A stretch of 32,399 bases of DNA from assembly GCA_016213775.1 (NCBI GenBank), contig JACQZR010000178.1, positions 1-32,399 of the forward strand, in the 5' to 3' direction. The position numbers were made by a program, and so were the translations under genes. This document shows, in pieces, positions 7,023-16,421 of the stretch (its first letter is position 1; each line of letters starts with the position of its first letter). This stretch comes from Acidobacteriota bacterium. Its GTDB lineage: Bacteria > Acidobacteriota > Terriglobia > Bryobacterales > Bryobacteraceae. The notes below the pieces were generated by a model. It worked only from the letters and a program-made list of their open reading frames with translations. It made no database searches and was not told where the DNA came from.

Positions 7023-9565
7023 TCGGCGCGATTCGCCGGCTGTTCCGCCGCGCCGACTTGGAATCGGAAATGCGCGAGGAGATGGAGTTTCATCAACAGG
7101 CCCGCGCGTCCGATCTGGTTGCGCGCCACGGACTCTCGCCCGAAGAAGCGGCACGCCGGGCACGGATCGAGTTCGGCAGCAGGGAAACCTATCGCGAGGA
7201 GGCCCGCGCGGCGTTCGGGTTCCGTTGGATGGACGAACTGCGTGCGGACGCACGGTATACAGTTCGCAGTCTGCGCAGGAACCTGGGTTTCACCGCGGCC
7301 ACGCTCTGCATTCTCACTCTCGCCATTGGTGTGAACGCGGCATTCTTCAGCCTCTATAACAACTACGCGGTACGGCCGCTGCCCATCCGCGGGGTCGATC
7401 GCCACTACGAGCTACTGGGGCTGAACGCGCGCGCGGCCCGCACCGCCCGTTGGACCGCCGAGGAAATAGCGCAACTGCGTCGGGTTGCCCAAAATGAGGT
7501 GGAAGGGATCTATTCCGTGTTCGGTCCGGTGCAGGTGCTGCTCCTCGCGCCTGCGCACCGGCAAAGCCTGCTCACGGCTGTATCCGCGGACTACTTCCCG
7601 CTGCTCGGAGGCGTCGCGTCCGCGGGCAGAACCTTCACCCATGCGGAGGAACAGCAAGCGGTGGCCGTGCTCAGCGACGCCGGTTGGAAACGTCTGTTTC
7701 CCACGCACCCCATGCCGGTGGGGCAAATGGTGCGGGCGCGTTCCACCTGGTTCACTGTTATAGGCGTGCTCCCGCCCACGTTCACGGGAACGGAGGCTGC
7801 GGTGCCGGACTTCTGGGTACCCAGTGGAATGCGTACCGCCCTGCGCGACGGTTTGAACGACCACCAGAACGCCTCCTTGCTACTTCGTCCGGGAATCGCT
7901 CCATCAGCGGCCGAATCCGCTCTCGCTGCTGCCGCCTCGCGCTTCCCGCGCCCCTCCGAAGATCGCGTCGCGGCAGTGCGGCTACACCCCCGGGCCACTT
8001 ATCTGTCAGCGGAAACGGACGATGCGGTGTTCGTCGCCGCCATCCTCTTTGCGACGTTCCTGCTGGTTCTGGTGATTGCGTGCGCGAACCTCGCCAACCT
8101 CTTTTTGGCGCGCACCGCCGCCCGCGCGCAGGAATTGAAAATGCGCTCTGCTCTCGGCGCCGGCCGGTCCCGCATCATCCGCCAACTGTTGACCGAGAGC
8201 ACTCTACTTGCGCTGGCAGGCGCGGCGGCCGGGCTCGCGCTCGGTGTCTTGCTGGTGGGGCGCGCTCACCACTGGCTGTTCTCCATCGCCAATTCCGCGG
8301 GCGCGACTGTGCTGCCGCTCGTTTTCGATTGGCGTGTTTTCGCTTACGCCGCGCTGCTCGGCCTGCTCGCCGGGTGCGCTTTCGGACTGATGCCCGCCAT
8401 CGATATCACCGGTTTGCAGAAGCGCCACCCGCGCCGCTTGCGGAGCATCCTGCTAGGGGGGCAAGTGGCAGCCAGCTTTGTTCTGCTGATCCTTGCGGCG
8501 ATCCTCGTGCGCAACATCCAGCGTCTGGATTCGATGAACACGGGCTATCCGTTGCGTCCCACGTTCGACCTGCAATTCGACCGGACTTCGCCGCGACTGC
8601 TGGCGCGACTGCGCGCGCTTCCCGGCGTGGCCGGCGTCTCCGCGCTACAGCGTGTTCCTCTCTACGGCCGTCTTCACCGCCTTCCCGCGCAGACGGCAGC
8701 TCAAGGCATCCCGGTTGCCTACAACTACGTCGACGATCACTACTTCCATACGCTCGGGTTGGCGCTGACCGGCGGGCGGAACTTCTATCCATCGGAAACG
8801 GCCTCGATGGCGAAGACCGCCGTGATCAGCCAGGGTGCGGCGCAAAGCCTTTGGCCCAATTCCAGCGCCATTGGGCGGACGCTCACCGTCAACGTGCCGG
8901 CCGAAGAAGACAGGGACCTCACCGGTACATACGAGATCATTGGAGTTGTCCCCGACGTCATCAACGGCTGGATATTCGAAGGCCGCGAACCGGCCGTGGT
9001 TTACCTGCCTGCCGCCGCCGGACATCCTCGCATGGGTTCCGCCATCGCGCGCTTCCTCGACCCGAGCCCGTCGATGCTGAATGCGATTCGCGAGGTCTGT
9101 GCGAGCGGCGCCTCGGCCACCGGCTGTGAGCCCCGCAGCCTGTTCGACGTCGCCACGATGCAGCGCTTCCCGTTCCAGGCAGCGGCTCTCATCGCGGGGG
9201 CGCTCGGGGCGCTTGCGTTGTTGCTCACGGCAATCGGACTCTACAGCGTGGTGAGCTATTCGGTGGAACAACGCCGCCGCGAGATCGGCGTTCTGGTAGC
9301 CATCGGCGCGCAACCGCGTCAGGTGTCCGCCCGCATTCTGAAAGAGGCCGCGCGTTGTTTCGCGGTGGGTGTTGCGGTCGGGCTTCCGGTCTGCCTCGCA
9401 TTGTCGAGCCTCGCCGCGTCCACTGCCCTGAAGATCCGGACGTTCGATCCTGTGGCCTACCTCGCGGTACCGGCGATTCTGGCGGCCATCGCGGCACTGG
9501 CCTGCCTCGTCCCGGTGCGGCGCGCGCTCCGCATCGAGCCGATGCAGGCGCTGCGTCAGGATTGA
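7019..9565 (+). CDS. ADOP-type ABC transporter permease (MacB/FtsX-like)
   Basis: This 848-residue protein is an 'acidobacterial duplicated orphan permease'. A cytoplasmic prefix (about 1-70, LFRRADLESEMREEMEFH) leads to TM1 at about 91-113. A MacB-like periplasmic domain follows, then an FtsX unit with helices at about 335-362, 397-417 and 440-458. A further helix lies at about 477-497, then a second periplasmic domain and a second FtsX unit with helices at about 718-745, 779-800 and 814-835. The repeat motif is visible in both halves (QELKMRSALGAGRSRIIRQL and RREIGVLVAIGAQPRQVSAR). The start at 7019 is set by the ATGA overlap with padR; the frame is open further upstream but that part is shadow sequence. 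No ATPase gene is nearby. The gene ends tail-to-tail with ada, overlapping by 10 bp. Confidence 0.92.
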   Translation: MIGAIRRLFRRADLESEMREEMEFHQQARASDLVARHGLSPEEAARRARIEFGSRETYREEARAAFGFRWMDELRADARYTVRSLRRNLGFTAATLCILTLAIGVNAAFFSLYNNYAVRPLPIRGVDRHYELLGLNARAARTARWTAEEIAQLRRVAQNEVEGIYSVFGPVQVLLLAPAHRQSLLTAVSADYFPLLGGVASAGRTFTHAEEQQAVAVLSDAGWKRLFPTHPMPVGQMVRARSTWFTVIGVLPPTFTGTEAAVPDFWVPSGMRTALRDGLNDHQNASLLLRPGIAPSAAESALAAAASRFPRPSEDRVAAVRLHPRATYLSAETDDAVFVAAILFATFLLVLVIACANLANLFLARTAARAQELKMRSALGAGRSRIIRQLLTESTLLALAGAAAGLALGVLLVGRAHHWLFSIANSAGATVLPLVFDWRVFAYAALLGLLAGCAFGLMPAIDITGLQKRHPRRLRSILLGGQVAASFVLLILAAILVRNIQRLDSMNTGYPLRPTFDLQFDRTSPRLLARLRALPGVAGVSALQRVPLYGRLHRLPAQTAAQGIPVAYNYVDDHYFHTLGLALTGGRNFYPSETASMAKTAVISQGAAQSLWPNSSAIGRTLTVNVPAEEDRDLTGTYEIIGVVPDVINGWIFEGREPAVVYLPAAAGHPRMGSAIARFLDPSPSMLNAIREVCASGASATGCEPRSLFDVATMQRFPFQAAALIAGALGALALLLTAIGLYSVVSYSVEQRRREIGVLVAIGAQPRQVSARILKEAARCFAVGVAVGLPVCLALSSLAASTALKIRTFDPVAYLAVPAILAAIAALACLVPVRRALRIEPMQALRQD

Positions 9566-10632
9566 GCTGCGGCTGAGGCTCGCTCCGTGTCGATCAAGGT
9601 CCGCTTGCGATCCACACCCCAGCGGTAGCCGCCCATCTCGCCGGTGCCGCGAATGACGCGGTGACAGGGGATCACGAGCGCCACGCGGTTGGTTGCACAG
9701 GCTCTCGCCACGGCCCGCGTTGCGGTGGGTTGTCCCAGCCCCGCGGCCACTTCGCCATACGACTGCACACTGCCATACGGGATGGACTGCAGGTAGCGCC
9801 AGACCTTCAACTGAAATGCAGTGGCGCGCAGGTCCAGCGGCAGGTCGAGGCGCGGCGACTGCCCGCGGAGGTGCTGGTCCAGCGATGCCATCCACTCGCG
9901 GAACTGCGGCTGGTACGGCTTCTGCATTGGGCCCAGTTGGGCCTGCGGATACTCGCGCCGCAGCATCGCCACCAGTTCATCATCGGAATCGCCGAAGTGC
10001 AGGAAGCAGATGCCGCGATCCGTTGCTCCGATCATCATGCGGCCCAGCGCGCACTCCGTGGAAGCGTACGAGATCGACACGCCGCGGCCGCCTCCGCGAT
10101 ATTGCGACGGGGTCATGCCGAGCCGCGTGTCCACCTTCTCATAGACGCGGCTACCCGATCCGTAGCCTGCTTCGTAGATCGCGTCCGTCACCTTGCCCAT
10201 CGTTCGCAGGCCTGATTTCAGGGCCTCCAAACGGCAGCCTTCGTGATACTGCGCCGGCGTCACGCCGAGGATCGCTTTGAAGCTGCGCTGAAAATGGAAG
10301 GCGCTCAGCCCGACGTGCGCGGCGATGTCGGCGAGCCGTATGCTTTCCTGCGCATGTTCACGAATAAATGCGCAGGCGGTTTCCACTCGCGCCGCATCGG
10401 GATCCGCGCCGCGAGTGGCCAATGGCCGGCATCGCTCGCAAGCGCGTAAACCGGCGCGTTCCGCCTCGCCGGGCTCGAGGAAAAACCGTACGTTCTTGCG
10501 CAGAGGTAACCGGCAGGCGCACGACGGCCGGCAATAGACACCGGTGGTCAGCACGCCGAAAAAGAACTTGCCGTCAAAGGAGCGGTCGCGGTTCTGCACC
10601 GCTGTCCAGAATTGATCTTCGTTGATGCTCAT
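9556..10632 (-). CDS. ada: Ada: bifunctional DNA alkylation repair methyltransferase and regulator
   Basis: This 358-residue protein removes methyl groups from O6-methylguanine and phosphotriesters onto its own cysteines and then activates the adaptive response. The N-terminal zinc site is C34, C38, C65, C68, with the same spacing as E. coli Ada 38/42/69/72 (GVYCRPSC, ACERCRP). An AraC-type helix-turn-helix spans about 82-180 (IRLADIAAHVGLSAFHFQRS). The O6-methylguanine methyltransferase domain spans about 190-350 with active-site IPCHRV (C323). The frame stays open 17 codons upstream of the chosen ATG, but MSINEDQFW aligns with where the family normally begins. No clear ribosome binding site was seen. 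All key residues are present, so it should be active. Confidence 0.93.
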   Translation of the reverse strand: MSINEDQFWTAVQNRDRSFDGKFFFGVLTTGVYCRPSCACRLPLRKNVRFFLEPGEAERAGLRACERCRPLATRGADPDAARVETACAFIREHAQESIRLADIAAHVGLSAFHFQRSFKAILGVTPAQYHEGCRLEALKSGLRTMGKVTDAIYEAGYGSGSRVYEKVDTRLGMTPSQYRGGGRGVSISYASTECALGRMMIGATDRGICFLHFGDSDDELVAMLRREYPQAQLGPMQKPYQPQFREWMASLDQHLRGQSPRLDLPLDLRATAFQLKVWRYLQSIPYGSVQSYGEVAAGLGQPTATRAVARACATNRVALVIPCHRVIRGTGEMGGYRWGVDRKRTLIDTERASAAAQS

Positions 10633-10703
10633 GCATTCAGTGTGCGGCGGGATGCGGATTTGCGAACTCCGCATCTTGCGCACTATGAATGATTCTAGTC
10701 CGC

Positions 10704-13700
10704 TTACTGGAAATAGCCGTTGACGTCGAGGATCAGGTGCGCCGGACCGGTGACATAGGCGGAGATGGCTCCGTTGGCGCCGGCCGGGACGATGGCCGCG
10801 TTGGAGACAGTGGACGCATCAAAGCTGTTAAGCGTCGAGACCAGCGGTTGGACCGCGCCGGTGGGCCAAAGCGTGAGGAAACTGAGCGGGCCGTCGGGCA
10901 CCACCGTGGCATTGAGCGAGTAGGCACGGGCAGTCGTGGGGATGTTGCACGCGCTTTGCGGCACTGGAATGCTGCGGAGCTGGCCGCCGGCAAGCACAGG
11001 CCCACCAAGAGGTCTGGCGGGCAGGCGCGTGTCGGAAACCCGGCACGGGGTCACGGGGTAGAAGGAGAGTCCGTTGGCGGAGGGAGGGCCGAAGTAACCG
11101 TTGGTATCGATGGCGAGGTGCGGTATGCCGCTGTTGGCATTCACGTTGATTGCGCCGCCCGTGCCGGCGGGGACGATTGCGGCATTGGCGGTGACGGTAC
11201 CGGTGGGCGCGTTGAGCGTGGAGACCAACGGCTGCGTTGCGCCCGCCGGCCATGTGGAGAGGAACCCGAGCGGCGCGCTGGGGATGGCGGTGAAGTTGAG
11301 CGAGTAGGCTTGCGCGCTCACCGGAACATCGCAGTTGCCCGAGATGGGCAGCGTGCGCGTGACGCCGGCGCTGAGTGGGCCACCGCTCAGTCGCGTGTCG
11401 GTGATGCGGCATGGGGCCATCGGGTAGAAACTGGAGCCGCCGGCCTCTGGCGGAACGAAGTAGCCGTTGATGTCGAGGACAACGTCGGTACGGTCGGTGA
11501 CAAACACGCTCACCGCGCCGTTGGTGCCGGCAGAGACGATGGCGGCATTGGCTTTGGTGCGGCCGTCGAAGGAGTTGAGCGTCGAGACCACCGGCCGCGG
11601 CTGTCCCGCGGGCCACAGCGTGAGATAGCTGAGCACGCCGTTCGGCACTACTGTGACGTTGAGTGAGTAGGCGGACGCTTCCGTGGGAATGCCGCAAGTG
11701 GACGCTTGCACCGCGAAGTCGCGCGTGGCGGTGAACGGACCGGTGGTGAGGCGCGTATCGGCGATGCGGCAGGGCACCGTAGGCACAAAGCGGAGGCCTA
11801 TGGGCGGGCCGGCAGGCGCGGCTTGCGTGATGGTGAAGGTGCTCTCATCGACGGTGATGGTGCCGGTGCGCGCCGGGCCGGTGTTGGGCGCGACGCGGAA
11901 GGTGACGATGCCAGGTCCAGTGCTGCCCGATGCGCCGGAGAGGATCGTGATCCAGCCGGCGTTGCTGGTGGCGGTCCAAGCGCAGGTGGAGTCGACGGCG
12001 AAGCTGCCGACGGTGCCGGAGGGGATCACCGGTGCTTCGGTCGGGCCGGTGATGGAGGCGCAGGATGTGAGTTCGAACTCTACCGGCACGATCAGAGGAG
12101 CGTTGGAAACTTGGCCCTGTGGCGAGGTGTTGACCACGACTGCGCCGTAGTGGATCCCGGAGGCCAGGCCTGTGGAGTCGACCTGAACGGTGAAGGAGGT
12201 TGGCGTCACCAGGACTGATGTCGGGGTGACGGAGAGCCAGCTACTCCCGCTTGCCGGCGCGGCAGTGACGAACATCGGCGATCCTGTGGTGGCGATGCTC
12301 ATTGATTGCTGCCGCGAGGAACTGGTGAAGCGCAAGGTCCGCGGATTCGCCAGCAATTGCGGGGAAGTGCTGACGATCAGCGTCACGGGGAACTGGACGA
12401 TTTGCTGACCAACCACGATGAAGTTTACGGCGCCATTGTAGGTGCCGGGAGCAAGTCCGGTGGCGTTGATGAACACACCTGCTGCGCCAGGGGTTTCGAG
12501 ACTCGGCGCGGTCACGCCGAGCCAATTGCCACCCGAAACCGATGTGGTGACGGTGAGCCTTGACCCGGTTGACGTGAGGTCGACGGCGAGGCCCTGACCC
12601 GCGGGCACCGACCCGCCTATCTGGTAGTGGAAGGTTGCTAAAGTCGGGCTGGTTCGAAAGATTGAGGAAGTGGTGATGCTCAGGTTGACTGGGATGGTTA
12701 CCGAGGTCCCAGATAGGAGCACGACGATGTTGGCGTAGTGAATTCCAGGACTCAACGATTGCGGCTTTACAGTGACTGCGAATGCGCCGGGAGCGGGCCC
12801 CGCAGGAGGACTGATGGACACCCAACTTGCCGAGGACGAAGCCGTATAACTGCCAAAGGCCGCAGTGCTCATAGTGACGAACCGTGCGGGTGGCGGTGTT
12901 GTTCCCGTCTGGTGGGTGAACGACAGGAATGCGGGTGCGAGGGAGATGGCAGTAGTTGGGGGCAGTTCCACAATCAATGTCACGGGAACCGTGACGCTGC
13001 CGAGCCCTGTTGCGATGCTGATGGTGCCCGTGTACGTGCCGACTGGGAGTATGGTGGCGTTTATTAGACCAACGGACACGACCGCGGTTGCTGTAGCGCC
13101 GGTGTAGCTTGTGGTGCCTTGCAGCGGCCCAGCGGCAAGCCAGTTCACTCCGCCGGCCCCTCCGTTCGCGGTAAGTGTGAAAAACGTCGGCCAGGGAGTA
13201 GTGAGCGTGACCGCCTGGCTGAACGGTACGTTGCCACCAGGTGTGTAGTTGAAGGTTAGGGACGAAGGGCTCACCGAGACGCTTGGGAGGCCCGTGATTG
13301 TCAGGGTCACAGGCACTACCAACGTGTGGCTGACAAGGATCACGGAGACGGTGCCGGTGTACGTGCCGACCGCTAAACCCGCGGTGGAGACATTGACGGT
13401 GAGCGGCGTGGAGGTCGATGTTGTGACGCCGCTAGCAGGTGACACGCTCAGCCAGCCGGGGCCCGTAACTGTGTTGGATATCGCAGAGAACGCCTGACCG
13501 ACCGAGGCGTTCAGCGCCAGTGTTTGCGCGGAAGGGGCGACGCCGCCGAAGACGTGTGTGAAGTTTAGTGCCGCTGGGCTGAGTCCGGTGATGGGACCAA
13601 CGCTGGTGACCGTCAAGGTGACGGGGATCTGGATTACCGTACCGTTGGAGAAATTTACGATGACCGTAGCGGAATAAGTGCCTGCTCCCAGCGGTGCTGG

Positions 13701-14870
13701 ATTGGTTGTCAACAAGAACTGCGTCCCAGTTGTCGTGCCGACCACGTTGGAATTGAGCCAGCCGATTCCGCTGATATTGTTGCTGACTGTATAGGACACT
13801 CCCACCGGCAGGTTGCCGATTGTCATTATTTGTTGTGGGGGGAGGCCGCCTATTTGGTAGTTCAGCGCCACAGACTGCGGACTGACACTGATACTCGACG
13901 ATGACACGGTGAAGGTCACGGGCACCGTTACCGCTTGGCCGATGGACGGGATGAGAGTGATGGTTGCTGCGTAGGTTCCACCGGCGAGATTGGCCGGATT
14001 CGCGGTTATGACGAAAATCGCTTGCGTTACGGTTCCGCTGGTTTGCTGCTGCACCGTCAGCCACTGCATGGGAAAACCGACGTAACTGACGGCAAAAGTG
14101 ACAGTGCTGGCCTGACTCAGGTTGTAAAGTAACTGTTGGGAAAGCGAAGGCGCGGCGGGCGACGCGCTGAAGCTGAGTGCCGATGGGACAATGGACTGCT
14201 GAACAGGCGCAACAATCAGCGTGACTGGGATCTGTTGCGTCAGACTCCCGGCTGTGACAAAAATGGTCCCACTGTAGGTACCAGTCGCCAGCCCGTTTGG
14301 GTTGATGCTAACGGCGAGCATGTGGATGAAATCCACCGTGCTGGAACTTGGACTCACCTGTAGCCAACTCTGGTTGGAGGCTGCGGCATAGCTGGTAACC
14401 ACATTGGATGTGAACGCAAGAGATTGTGATAGCGGCCCGTTTGGCGAGTTGAAGGTGAGGCTGGATGGCGACAGAGTGAAGGTAATTCCAGGGCCGCCGG
14501 TCACGGTCAGGCTTACCGGGATTGAGAGCGGCTGCAGCGCACCGCTCGCGGCCGTGACTGTGACCGTTCCGCTGTAGAAGCCAACGGCGAGGCCAGTGGT
14601 ATTCACCGATACCTGCAACGTCGCGGGTGTTGTATTCCCGAAGGTGGATGACGCGGTGAGCCAGTTTCCGCCGTTGTTCGTCGTGGAGGTCAGCGTGAAT
14701 ATCACCGAAGAGGGGTTCGACGAAAAGAGGGTCACGAACGCAATACTCGGGTTTGACGGGTTACCAGTGTTCGGAAAAGACAGCGATGTTGGGGACACCG
14801 CGAACTGTCCAAATGCAGGAATGGTGATCCCGGCGAGCAATAACAAATTTCGCGAAATACGAGTGCGCAT
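10704..14870 (-). CDS. Giant secreted protein: nine Ig/BACON-like modules, BACON domain, three PCRxxDTR repeats
   Basis: This 1388-residue exported protein has a signal peptide (LLLLAGITIPAFG). Nine modules of about 95-105 residues run from about 21 to 935. Each begins like 'SVSPSSLTFNY', has a central W(L/V) and ends 'GTYTGTVSV...VPVTLTV'. A canonical BACON domain follows at about 936-1020 (STCAWTATSNAGWITI, NTGPARTGTITV). Three repeats of about 122 residues end the protein, starting PCRIADTR (about 1030), PCRITDTR (about 1152) and PCRVSDTR (about 1274). Each contains 'AYSLN', 'P.G.L..L..WPAG' and 'STLN', and ends 'D.NGYF'. Such proteins are thought to sit on the cell surface and bind glycans or matrix; no catalytic residues are evident. 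The C-terminal cassette recurs in the 21280-24945 protein. Codon use is even and no frameshift is seen. Confidence 0.85.
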   Translation of the reverse strand: MRTRISRNLLLLAGITIPAFGQFAVSPTSLSFPNTGNPSNPSIAFVTLFSSNPSSVIFTLTSTTNNGGNWLTASSTFGNTTPATLQVSVNTTGLAVGFYSGTVTVTAASGALQPLSIPVSLTVTGGPGITFTLSPSSLTFNSPNGPLSQSLAFTSNVVTSYAAASNQSWLQVSPSSSTVDFIHMLAVSINPNGLATGTYSGTIFVTAGSLTQQIPVTLIVAPVQQSIVPSALSFSASPAAPSLSQQLLYNLSQASTVTFAVSYVGFPMQWLTVQQQTSGTVTQAIFVITANPANLAGGTYAATITLIPSIGQAVTVPVTFTVSSSSISVSPQSVALNYQIGGLPPQQIMTIGNLPVGVSYTVSNNISGIGWLNSNVVGTTTGTQFLLTTNPAPLGAGTYSATVIVNFSNGTVIQIPVTLTVTSVGPITGLSPAALNFTHVFGGVAPSAQTLALNASVGQAFSAISNTVTGPGWLSVSPASGVTTSTSTPLTVNVSTAGLAVGTYTGTVSVILVSHTLVVPVTLTITGLPSVSVSPSSLTFNYTPGGNVPFSQAVTLTTPWPTFFTLTANGGAGGVNWLAAGPLQGTTSYTGATATAVVSVGLINATILPVGTYTGTISIATGLGSVTVPVTLIVELPPTTAISLAPAFLSFTHQTGTTPPPARFVTMSTAAFGSYTASSSASWVSISPPAGPAPGAFAVTVKPQSLSPGIHYANIVVLLSGTSVTIPVNLSITTSSIFRTSPTLATFHYQIGGSVPAGQGLAVDLTSTGSRLTVTTSVSGGNWLGVTAPSLETPGAAGVFINATGLAPGTYNGAVNFIVVGQQIVQFPVTLIVSTSPQLLANPRTLRFTSSSRQQSMSIATTGSPMFVTAAPASGSSWLSVTPTSVLVTPTSFTVQVDSTGLASGIHYGAVVVNTSPQGQVSNAPLIVPVEFELTSCASITGPTEAPVIPSGTVGSFAVDSTCAWTATSNAGWITILSGASGSTGPGIVTFRVAPNTGPARTGTITVDESTFTITQAAPAGPPIGLRFVPTVPCRIADTRLTTGPFTATRDFAVQASTCGIPTEASAYSLNVTVVPNGVLSYLTLWPAGQPRPVVSTLNSFDGRTKANAAIVSAGTNGAVSVFVTDRTDVVLDINGYFVPPEAGGSSFYPMAPCRITDTRLSGGPLSAGVTRTLPISGNCDVPVSAQAYSLNFTAIPSAPLGFLSTWPAGATQPLVSTLNAPTGTVTANAAIVPAGTGGAINVNANSGIPHLAIDTNGYFGPPSANGLSFYPVTPCRVSDTRLPARPLGGPVLAGGQLRSIPVPQSACNIPTTARAYSLNATVVPDGPLSFLTLWPTGAVQPLVSTLNSFDASTVSNAAIVPAGANGAISAYVTGPAHLILDVNGYFQ

Positions 14871-14906
14871 AAGCTAGAATTCGTAGCGTAGCGCAAATGG
14901 AACCAA

Positions 14907-15671
14907 CTACACCCGCATCACCGCTACCCTGCTTCCTGACACCCCGTGCCGTTTGACGACGAGGATCATCACCGGTACGGCCCCTCCCTTGGGGATGATC
15001 TGCTCCACCGTATACATCGAATCGAGCAGCTTCGGGTTAGCGCCAGACGCCCCGGTAGCCTCCACCACGCACATGTTTCCGCCCGGCCTGCTTTGGGCGA
15101 CGTACGACTCCACGACGGCAACGTGACCGGGATTCGACTTCACCGAATTGCCGCTCATCCAGACCAGCAGGTCGCCCTGCCGCACCTGCGTCGAATCGTT
15201 GATGGCGGTGGACGGCTTGAAGTACGAAGCCGCGCTTGTGTTCCGCAACGTATTACTCGAATATGTCTTCTTGCCGGCAGCCACGAGATAGTTCGTGACA
15301 AAGCCAGAACAATCGATGCCCAGGTGGTCGTCACAGTAGGTCTGAAGCGTTCCCTGGTTTACCGTTGGAATCTTTCCCGAACGTACTCCCCATTCCAGCG
15401 CCAGTTCGTAGTCCTGGGGCGCCCCCTTGCCCATCGCCGCCGTGCGAATGCGCTCCTTGTTTGCCTGAAACCATTCGTCGCTTTTAGAGCCGCGCGTAAC
15501 CTTGTCATAATCGCGCCTCTCCTCAGTGCCGTCCGACCAGTCCATCATGAAGTACTTCCTCAGTTGGACAGTGAGCGTTCCCAGCCGGCACTCTTGTGCG
15601 ACAGGGTCGTCGATAACCACATTGACTTTGAGACCGCGGTAGAGCCTCATGAACTCCACGGGTGTTGGCAT
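14907..15671 (-). CDS. NlpC/P60-superfamily-like cysteine peptidase/amidase
   Basis: This 254-residue protein has the papain-like fold signature of NlpC/P60 or CHAP enzymes. The nucleophile block is GIDCSGFVTNYL (C121). Next come a beta block with QGDLLVWMSG, the histidine block NPGHVAVVESY (H183), and a final VVEATG (E204) as possible third residue. The family cuts peptide or amide bonds, most often in cell-wall peptides. There is no signal peptide, so secretion by another route or a cytosolic target must be considered. AGGAGGAG just before the ATG is a strong ribosome binding site. It follows a lipoprotein gene after 9 bp. The first 100 residues are a separate region (FMRLYRGLKVNVVIDD) that I do not recognise. 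Confidence 0.7.
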   Translation of the reverse strand: MPTPVEFMRLYRGLKVNVVIDDPVAQECRLGTLTVQLRKYFMMDWSDGTEERRDYDKVTRGSKSDEWFQANKERIRTAAMGKGAPQDYELALEWGVRSGKIPTVNQGTLQTYCDDHLGIDCSGFVTNYLVAAGKKTYSSNTLRNTSAASYFKPSTAINDSTQVRQGDLLVWMSGNSVKSNPGHVAVVESYVAQSRPGGNMCVVEATGASGANPKLLDSMYTVEQIIPKGGAVPVMILVVKRHGVSGSRVAVMRV

Positions 15672-15680
15672 GCTCTCCTC

Positions 15681-16307
15681 CTATTGCTGCGATCTTCCGC
15701 CTAAGCGAAGGCCGCTCCCAGCAGCCGTAATTTGCGGCTGAGGCGGCGCGCATGGCTTCTCCTGCGCCAGGTCCGCCACCCTCCGCACCTCGGACTCCGG
15801 CTGCGCACCTTCGGGAATCCTGTCGGTGACGCAGGCTTCGCGCGGAGTGATCTTCGCCACTGCGAAATACGAGCCGGTCACCTTCTCCGGGTTGTTGTTA
15901 TCCTCCCGTGCCTGCACACGAACGATCAGCGCCACCGGGACCTGCTTTCCATCCTTCGTCGCCACACGCCACTCGGCTTTGCCACTCAGTGTGGACATGT
16001 GCCGCGTGACGAATTCGTGGTAATTGAGCGGGAGCACTCGTTGCGCGGCATCTACGATGTCGATCGACTGGCGACCAGCCTCGACACGCCGCACAATCAG
16101 CGTGTAACCTGCTACGCCGGGACACACAAGGTACGGTGTTTCGTTGGGGTCGTTCCTGTCGGCTTCCTTTCGGCAGGCCGCCGCGCCCAACTCTGTGTAG
16201 ATTGATTCCATCGCGGTCTGCGAGCGGATGGCTGGATCGCGTTCCTTTTGGGAGCAGGCGAATTGGAAGGCACTCCAGGCGACGATGCAAACGATGTACA
16301 GCTTCAC
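15681..16307 (-). CDS. Predicted lipoprotein of unknown function
   Basis: The frame is open to 16343, but GGGAG (16315-16319) lies 7 bp before a GTG at 16307. That start yields a clean lipoprotein signal, MKLYIVCIVAWSAFQFAC, with C18 as the lipidated residue. The mature part of about 190 residues has a central beta-rich region (YTLIVRRVEAG, VALIVRVQARED) and a proline/glutamine-rich tail. Three further cysteines could form disulfides. I recognise no family. It is the first gene of a pair with the NlpC/P60-like protein, 9 bp apart, so the lipoprotein may anchor, inhibit or protect against that enzyme. That link rests on neighbourhood only. Confidence 0.7.
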   Translation of the reverse strand: MKLYIVCIVAWSAFQFACSQKERDPAIRSQTAMESIYTELGAAACRKEADRNDPNETPYLVCPGVAGYTLIVRRVEAGRQSIDIVDAAQRVLPLNYHEFVTRHMSTLSGKAEWRVATKDGKQVPVALIVRVQAREDNNNPEKVTGSYFAVAKITPREACVTDRIPEGAQPESEVRRVADLAQEKPCAPPQPQITAAGSGLRLGGRSQQ

Positions 16308-16347
16308 GTTTGTTCTCCCAGAGTAGTCTACCTGTTCAATCACTCTG

Positions 16348-16376
16348 TTTCAATCGGCCAGCCACTCGTTTACTAT
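16348..16376 (+). promoter_or_regulatory. Weak sigma-70-like promoter for the orphan gene at 16422
   Basis: TTTCAA (16348-16353) and TACTAT (16371-16376) are spaced 17 bp in the divergent interval between the lipoprotein and the 135-residue orphan gene. The -35 box is poor, so this is tentative. Confidence 0.3.
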
Positions 16377-16421
16377 ATGAGTTGTTGCATGAACCATTGA
16401 GTTTCATTGAGGAGGAAATCC

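Noticed and set aside
7684-9129. Long plus-strand open frame inside the permease gene
   Set aside because: It is arginine/proline-rich shadow sequence of a high-GC gene; the permease frame has clear domains.
8645-9895. 416-codon minus-strand open frame across permease and ada ends
   Set aside because: It overlaps two well-supported genes, has no recognisable domain and shows the composition of an antisense shadow.
10689-11666. 325-codon plus-strand open frame antisense to the giant secreted protein
   Set aside because: Its Gly/Arg/Val repeats mirror the coding repeats on the other strand; no independent start signal or family.
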